Positions 42,423 through 47,338 of a stretch of DNA of 47,338 nucleotides are shown in pieces. Under the pieces are notes generated by a model, which saw only the letters and a list, made by a program, of their open reading frames with translations, searched no databases and was not told where the DNA came from. How positions within the stretch are numbered: the stretch's first letter is position 1; every line of letters begins with the position of its first letter. The translations under genes were made by a program, and so were the position numbers. Source of the DNA: CAZEAC01 sp964510065 (GTDB lineage Bacteria > Bdellovibrionota_C > UBA2361 > CAIXSY01); the NCBI GenBank assembly GCA_964510065.1, contig CAZEAC010000032.1, forward strand, positions 1 through 47,338, in the 5' to 3' direction.

Positions 42423-43094
42423 TTATTTAGGAAACAGTGACTTCACTCCCGATGAAGACGCAATAATTGCCTCGGATGCGTAGCCAATAAAAAGACCGCT
42501 TTCGACAACACCCACAATCGATTTTATCTCACGCTCAAAACTTTTATCGATATTTTTAAAATTCACATCAAGAATGATATTCCCGGCTTCGGTAATCACC
42601 GGCCCATGTTTCTTGCCGCCCTCACGAAGTTCAATTTTGGTCGCCCCAAGCGTGTGAAGGCTTCGTTCTACAATCGAGCGAGACTCGGGAATTATCTCAA
42701 TTGGCACCGCAAATTTTTCGCCAAGCTTACTTACGAGCTTGGACTCATCACCAACGACGATGAACTTTTTACACTTCGCAGCAAGTATCTTCTCTTTAAG
42801 GAGCGCGCCGCCACGACCCTTTATAAGCCAAAGGTCTGGAGAAACTTCATCAGCACCATCGAATCCCCAATCAAGGCTGGTCACGCTTACTGGGTTAAGC
42901 ACGTGCAGCCCCGCTTTCTCACAGCTCCAGGCCGTTTCATAAGATGACGGAGCGATAAACAATGAGAGCTGCTCGGCCTTGACCCTCTCTGCCAGCTTAG
43001 CAATCACCAGGTCAACCGTAGACCCGGTACCAACGCCAATTACCTCACCATGTTTAACTCGTTTTGCTATAGCGGCGGCAGCAATCTCTTTCAT
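42423..43094 (-). CDS. rpiA: Ribose-5-phosphate isomerase A
   Basis: 223 residues, the normal length. The active-site segments are GVGTGSTVD, DGADEVSPD and KGRGGALLKEK, with ESGLFIGYASEAII at the C-terminus. The enzyme interconverts ribose-5-P and ribulose-5-P in the pentose phosphate pathway. The ATG at 43094 lies 3 bases after the SDR gene stop, so it is in an operon with the SDR and GT2 genes upstream and the lipoprotein downstream. Confidence 0.95.
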   Translation of the reverse strand: MKEIAAAAIAKRVKHGEVIGVGTGSTVDLVIAKLAERVKAEQLSLFIAPSSYETAWSCEKAGLHVLNPVSVTSLDWGFDGADEVSPDLWLIKGRGGALLKEKILAAKCKKFIVVGDESKLVSKLGEKFAVPIEIIPESRSIVERSLHTLGATKIELREGGKKHGPVITEAGNIILDVNFKNIDKSFEREIKSIVGVVESGLFIGYASEAIIASSSGVKSLFPK

Positions 43095-43097
43095 AGG

Positions 43098-43910
43098 TCA
43101 TTTTCCCGGTGTAACGGCTTTCAAAGTCGAATACAGCACTCTTCCGGCTACTCTTGTGGAGACAATCCAGGGACAAATACACATCAAGCCGTAGAGAAGC
43201 TTACTTCTAATTCCGGTCACTACGAAAGATCGGTTCCGATCAAGCGCATAAAGCGTCTGACGCACCACAGATTCAACACTATCACGTTTTATACCAGTCA
43301 TTTTCCCGGGAATTCGAGCTACTCCTCCAAACTCGGTGGCAGTCGGACCAGGGCAAAGTGTCAGGGCGCGCACGCCAAACGCACGAAGCTCCTCACGAAG
43401 ACCCATGCTGTGTATAAAGTTGAATGCTTTGGAAGCGGCGTACGTTGACATGTAGGGAAGCGGTTGGAAAGCAGCAATTGAGGATACACTCACTAAGGCA
43501 CCGCTACCTCGTTTTTTCATCTGCGGTATTACTGCATGCGCAAGCAACACCGTTGCCTCGATATTAAGCGCAAATATCTCGTGTTCTCTTTCGATCGGGA
43601 TCTGCTCAAAGTAGCCAAACGATCCGAGACCAGCATTGTTTACCAACACATCTACTGTATGCGTCGTAATATAAGCACAAAGCTGATTAAGTCCACTCCG
43701 TGAGGTGAGATCAGTTACCAGAACTTCCGCGCTATTGGAGCGCCGCTGGAGCAGCTCTTCACAAAGCGCCTGAAGTTTTTCAACTCTGCGAGCAACAAGT
43801 AAAACTTTTGCTCCACGCGCATGAAGCTGCCTCGCGAACTCTGCGCCTATTCCGGAAGATGCGCCAGTGATCAGCGCGACCTTGTCTTGAAAGTTGAAGT
43901 TCCCGCTCAC
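43098..43910 (-). CDS. Short-chain dehydrogenase/reductase
   Basis: 270 residues with a classical SDR fold. It has the cofactor motif TGASSGIG, NNAG at the fourth strand, the catalytic Ser in SVSSIAA, and YAASK. The ARR after the second beta strand suggests NADP(H). C-terminal residues (LLYGLMCICPWIVS) may be membrane-associated, as in DltE-like SDRs. The substrate is unknown. The GTG start overlaps the GT2 stop (GTGA), so the two are coupled. Confidence 0.9.
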   Translation of the reverse strand: MSGNFNFQDKVALITGASSGIGAEFARQLHARGAKVLLVARRVEKLQALCEELLQRRSNSAEVLVTDLTSRSGLNQLCAYITTHTVDVLVNNAGLGSFGYFEQIPIEREHEIFALNIEATVLLAHAVIPQMKKRGSGALVSVSSIAAFQPLPYMSTYAASKAFNFIHSMGLREELRAFGVRALTLCPGPTATEFGGVARIPGKMTGIKRDSVESVVRQTLYALDRNRSFVVTGIRSKLLYGLMCICPWIVSTRVAGRVLYSTLKAVTPGK

Positions 43911-45067
43911 AGCGCTACTCGCTTTTTTATCAGATCAAAGCGACGCACTGAATCTTCTTCGTGTGTAATCGTGTCGGCAAACGGTGCGTCCATCAAAAAC
44001 CAGCGCCATACTTCTCTGCTTGATCGCTTTGCGCGTTTAAGAAGAATCTTTCGCCGCTCAAGAGCACGGTGCCTAAGCTTCCACACTTCAAGTAACGCCG
44101 GGAGCGAACTCCATTCCTTAAGAATAACCGCTATGAGCACCAAGAAGTTACGCCAATATACTCCTCGTATTCGCACTGAGAGCGGTATCGAATCCGCAAG
44201 GTTAAGCTGTAACAGAAAACGGTTACGCACCCCTAAACGATTGAGCATGCGCGGAAGTCTCGAGCGCCGCTCGGGAGTTACCACGCGGATGTGATATCCA
44301 ATCGCGTCGCCGACGTAACGGCAGCGCCAGCCAAGATACTGCGCGCGCCATGCCAGCTCGGCATCTTCACGATAGGCAAAAAAAGCCTCGTCAAAGAGCG
44401 CAGATCGCTCCGCACGGGACGCATGAAGCTCCGGGTACACTCGAGCGAGATCGCCTTCATGTTTTTCGCCTTCCAATAACAGATCAAGTACCGCTTCGCG
44501 GCGAATCAGCATGCAGGCGCCACTTGCGCCAAAAACATACTCATCGCGTGCAAAATTACCCTCTGCAGGCTCTTCGGCACCCCTGTCAAAATGGCGCAGA
44601 GATCTATTCACTAACATCCCGCAACAATCAATTTTCCAAGGAACAAGCGGTTCCAAATTCGAATTGGCCCGCAAAAGCTTCGGACAAGCAATAGCAGCTT
44701 CCTGGTCCTCAAGAAGCCTCTCAACAAGAGTCGCCAATGTCGTGGGCTCAAGTGCAACATCGGGATTCAAGATAAGAAGAAATGGATCTCCGCTTTCCAG
44801 AAAGCGCTTTACTCCAAAATTATGTCCGCCACAGAACCCAAGATTATTTTGGTGACGATAGAATTGCAGTCCAGTAAATACAGATGGGCCATTGTCGCGA
44901 ATTGTGGGAATTGGATCTGTCCGCGATGCGTTATCACTTACTAAAAGCTGCAAATTTTCGCCAAGGCGAAACTCTTCCTGATGAATGAGCTTAGCTACTG
45001 CACGTCGCACCACTCCGAGATCGGAGTTATAGAGCACAATATGTGCGAATACCTTGGGGAGCCTCAT
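43907..45067 (-). CDS. GT2-family glycosyltransferase (rhamnosyltransferase-like)
   Basis: About 386 residues from the ATG at 45067; a TTG at 45082 is in frame. It has a GT-A fold with HIVLYNSDLGVV, SDNASRTD, NNLGFCGGHNFG and the LNPDV metal-binding motif, and later FFAYREDAELAWRAQYLGW. It uses a nucleotide sugar, probably dTDP-rhamnose-like, for surface glycan synthesis. The enzyme is cytoplasmic with a membrane-proximal C-terminus. It is the first gene of the GT2-SDR-rpiA-lipoprotein operon. Confidence 0.9.
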   Translation of the reverse strand: MRLPKVFAHIVLYNSDLGVVRRAVAKLIHQEEFRLGENLQLLVSDNASRTDPIPTIRDNGPSVFTGLQFYRHQNNLGFCGGHNFGVKRFLESGDPFLLILNPDVALEPTTLATLVERLLEDQEAAIACPKLLRANSNLEPLVPWKIDCCGMLVNRSLRHFDRGAEEPAEGNFARDEYVFGASGACMLIRREAVLDLLLEGEKHEGDLARVYPELHASRAERSALFDEAFFAYREDAELAWRAQYLGWRCRYVGDAIGYHIRVVTPERRSRLPRMLNRLGVRNRFLLQLNLADSIPLSVRIRGVYWRNFLVLIAVILKEWSSLPALLEVWKLRHRALERRKILLKRAKRSSREVWRWFLMDAPFADTITHEEDSVRRFDLIKKRVAL

Positions 45068-45313
45068 CTGTTCTCGTCGCAAAGCACAATAAATTCAGTA
45101 GCTTAACAAAGCCTACCTTTCCAAGCAGCCCCTACTATATGCCGTCTTCACATTTTTCTAAAGTTCCCCGCACACCTGCCGACCTTGCTAATTAGCTAGG
45201 GCTCTCCAGAATTAGAACTCTCGGAGAACCTAAGCACAGATGCAACGGATTGCGTCGCTGCAAAGAATTTCGCCCCACTCTTTTCAGAGATGCGCAGCCG
45301 AAGGAATGGCTAA

Positions 45314-45754
45314 ATGATCACGGCACTACAACATCGAGGGGCGACAATCGGACAACCGATTCAAAGCTCTACGGCATACATAAATGCCGCCGCCGACCGT
45401 TCGTTCGAGGAACGAGCGATGAGGGCCGATCTCGACGCCGTGGAGATCAGCATCAAAATATTCGATGAAAATAAAGATGAAACGCTCGACGCACGCGATG
45501 CAGTCATAAGTTTTACTCACCTTGTTGACCAGTATGCTGCCGCACCGGCTTCTCAACACGGAAATGAAAGCGGATCCGAGAAAGCAATCTCAGCATATCA
45601 GGCAACTCTTAACGAACAGCTTCAAAGGGATCTCAGCGCGGCCAAGGAGCCTCAGGATAAGGCTGCGGAGCAAGACGGACACGACCAGAGTGACCAGAGC
45701 GTGGGACTTGCTCGGCCCACGACGAACAATAAGACTCTCGACATCACTGTGTAA
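45314..45754 (+). CDS. Small acidic protein with one EF-hand-like loop
   Basis: 146 residues. The ATG at 45314 has AAGGAA about 8 bases upstream. The motif DENKDETLDARD at about residues 50-62 has the D-x-N-x-D spacing of a calcium-binding EF-hand loop, but Glu replaces the usual Gly at position 6. The C-terminal half is hydrophilic and Gln/Asp-rich, probably disordered. It has no signal peptide. Its 3' end overlaps the VKOR-DsbA gene by 11 bases in convergent orientation. Confidence 0.6.
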   Translation: MITALQHRGATIGQPIQSSTAYINAAADRSFEERAMRADLDAVEISIKIFDENKDETLDARDAVISFTHLVDQYAAAPASQHGNESGSEKAISAYQATLNEQLQRDLSAAKEPQDKAAEQDGHDQSDQSVGLARPTTNNKTLDITV

Positions 45755-46961
45755 GCGCCCGTTCTATTGCTCTTCGCAAAATCTGCTCGTTAACTTTCGG
45801 AAGTTTCTTGCCATCAACCCAAACTGATGGAGTACTATGCAGCACCAAGCTTTCAGCGAGCTTGATGCTTTCTCTTAGTTTCTCAACCTGGCGCGAGGAT
45901 TCGCGACACTCCTGAATTGCCGAGGAATCTAGTCCGAATTTTTCGGCGACCGCGGTAATCGCGGCGCCGATCTCTGCGCTACTCGCTTGGTCGTCAATTT
46001 CAGGAAGAGTAAATAGATAGTCAGCCACTTCCCAGAACTTACCCTGCTCTCCCGCGCAGCGCGCGGTAAGCGCCATTGCACAGGCATGCTCATGTGCTTT
46101 TTGCGGAATGAGTGGGTTGCAGCTGTTATCAATCGGAAAATCCATGTGCACAAATAAGACTCGGTCGCCAAACTCTTTCACCAAGCCATGCAGCACTTGG
46201 GAGAAAACGCGACATGCGGGGCACTCAAAGTCCGAAAATTCGACGACTCGTATCGGAGCCGTCACACTCCCTTGGAAGTAGTCCGTACGTGGTCCCGGTT
46301 CGAGATTCAATGGGATACTCTGCTTCGGAGCTTGAAGCCACTGCTCGAATTCAGACTTACCGAGTTCCTCGACCTCTTTAAGTCGTTCTTTAGTAATCAA
46401 GCGCGGCACATATACTCCAGCGCCAACAATCAGCACAAACGCAATCAGCGAAAGCAGTCCCAAAGGTGCCGGAGTTATTAAATTAGTAATCGCACGGATT
46501 ACAAGCGCAGGATCAGTGTTACCTTTTCCGAGGCCGAACGCGATCAGAAAGATCACTACATTTACGGCGTATATTGAAAGGCAAACTGGACAGAGCGCTC
46601 CAATGACAAATTTAGAAAGCAGAAACAGCAGTACGGAAAGACAGAGCGCAACTAAAGAAAAACACCAGACTAGGACAGCAATGTTTGAGTTTTTTCCACC
46701 GCGAGTGCCTCCGGCACGCCACACTAAAAGCACGAGGCTTAAGAAATATACGATACCGTACGAGCCAAGTGGATAACCAAAAAGTACGCTATAAGGGCTA
46801 GATATAATTGCCGCACAATTAAGCTGTTCCGAAATGTGACAAAAAGACGCCGCCTTACCTGGAAGCAAATAAAATGAAACATGTTGATCTATGCTAAAAT
46901 AGGAGAGTACTGCGCCAATGCACGCGAAAATAGCAATGAGGACACGGCGAACAAGGCTCAA
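45744..46961 (-). CDS. VKOR-DsbA fusion: disulfide-bond-forming enzyme
   Basis: 405 residues. The N-terminal VKOR domain spans about residues 1-150, with membrane helices, the loop Cys pair C41 and C49, and the active CxxC C124-C127 (LCPVC). After a linking membrane helix (about 168-185), a periplasmic thioredoxin-fold domain follows with CPAC at 247-250 and a cis-Pro region (HSTPSVWVDG). The fusion oxidises periplasmic protein cysteines and passes electrons to quinone. The start is TTG at 46961, with GGGAG upstream. It lies 4 bases after the redoxin gene, so both are one operon. Confidence 0.93.
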   Translation of the reverse strand: MSLVRRVLIAIFACIGAVLSYFSIDQHVSFYLLPGKAASFCHISEQLNCAAIISSPYSVLFGYPLGSYGIVYFLSLVLLVWRAGGTRGGKNSNIAVLVWCFSLVALCLSVLLFLLSKFVIGALCPVCLSIYAVNVVIFLIAFGLGKGNTDPALVIRAITNLITPAPLGLLSLIAFVLIVGAGVYVPRLITKERLKEVEELGKSEFEQWLQAPKQSIPLNLEPGPRTDYFQGSVTAPIRVVEFSDFECPACRVFSQVLHGLVKEFGDRVLFVHMDFPIDNSCNPLIPQKAHEHACAMALTARCAGEQGKFWEVADYLFTLPEIDDQASSAEIGAAITAVAEKFGLDSSAIQECRESSRQVEKLRESIKLAESLVLHSTPSVWVDGKKLPKVNEQILRRAIERALTQ

Positions 46962-46965
46962 TTGA

Positions 46966-47338
46966 TTAACTTTCTCCCAATTTCCATTTTATAGAACAGC
47001 CGAGCGGGTGCACAAAATTCGGCTCGGCCTTTTTCCCCGCAAGCACCTGTTCAATCGCCCGGGGAAGAAACTCTGCCTTTGCCTGCTCCCGATTTCGCGG
47101 ATTATCATTTATGGCACCGTGATAAGCCAGTATCCCTTGGGCATCAAAGAGATAGAGCTCCGGTGTGCACGCAGCATCGAAAAGCTCGGCCACCTTCTGC
47201 GATTCATCATAAAGGTAAGGGTAAGGCAAATTCATGCGCTTCGATTTTTTTTGCATTTCTTCGAACGAGTCCTCTGGATATTGCACGGCATCATTTGAAT
47301 TAATCGCCACGGCACGAAGGCCTTTCCCCTCGAACGCG
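46966..47338 (-). CDS. Redoxin/thioredoxin-like protein (AhpC/TSA type), N-terminus beyond the window
   Basis: Only the C-terminal ~124 residues are present; the frame is open to the window edge. The visible part (FEGKGLRAVAINSNDA, YPEDSFEEMQKKSKR, PYPYLYDESQKVAELF, ACTPELYLFD, LGCSIKWK) is typical of a thioredoxin-fold redoxin family. The active-site Cys lies outside the window. It precedes the VKOR-DsbA gene and may support its redox function. Confidence 0.85.
   Translation of the reverse strand, partial: AFEGKGLRAVAINSNDAVQYPEDSFEEMQKKSKRMNLPYPYLYDESQKVAELFDAACTPELYLFDAQGILAYHGAINDNPRNREQAKAEFLPRAIEQVLAGKKAEPNFVHPLGCSIKWKLGES

Overview
This looks like chromosomal DNA of a Gram-negative bacterium. 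It encodes an OmpH/Skp-type periplasmic chaperone, signal-peptide and lipoprotein genes, a flippase and periplasmic redox enzymes. Large secreted proteins with Cys/Asp-rich calcium-type repeats, Ig-like repeats or protease domains, plus TrmB-, HDOD- and DUF6178-like proteins, fit the deltaproteobacterial grade (Bdellovibrionota, SAR324, Myxococcota and relatives). The taxon cannot be fixed by eye. There is no rRNA, tRNA, CRISPR array or intact transposase.

Layout. At 0.9-4.3 kb (- strand) lies a four-module polypeptide: 2-oxoacid dehydrogenase E1-alpha, E1-beta, a lipoyl domain and a FabH-like KAS III. At 5.7-11.2 kb is a TgpA-like transglutaminase / TPR protein / MoxR ATPase operon, followed by a secreted metallopeptidase candidate. 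At 14.1-17.9 kb is a tightly overlapped murL-murD2-glycosyltransferase operon (the L-Glu addition plus epimerisation route to D-Glu in peptidoglycan), convergent with a flippase. infC follows at 19.4 kb with a TTG start and without rpmI/rplT. Then come a DUF6178-like gene, small proteins and a 12-repeat secreted protein (22.8-25.6 kb). fumC, an HDOD protein, a secreted trypsin-like protease with a coupled membrane protein, and skp-sseB-msrB fill 26.7-34.7 kb. A lipid kinase, a pyruvyl-transferase-family protein and a divergent TrmB-like/csaA pair lie at 34.8-38.4 kb. A gene-poor stretch with decayed sequence (38.8-39.6 kb) precedes an Ig-repeat secreted protein. A - strand operon (GT2, SDR, rpiA, lipoprotein) and a redoxin/VKOR-DsbA operon close the window.

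The window is dotted with small palindromic elements sharing a CCACAGAG-type core. I resolve two families. Family I has GTACTCTG-like terminal inverted repeats and TA (or CTAG) target duplications. Family II has GTAACTACT-like ends. Two family I copies sit in tandem inside the signal-peptide region of the TPR gene. They add exactly 300 bp, and removing them on paper restores a normal signal peptide that begins at an ATGA overlap with the upstream gene.

The most unusual features are the E1-lipoyl-KAS III fusion, the in-frame double element insertion, the MurD2/MurL pathway, and a small secreted cationic peptide with regularly spaced cysteines. All assignments are by eye from translated sequence and motifs; no database search was run.
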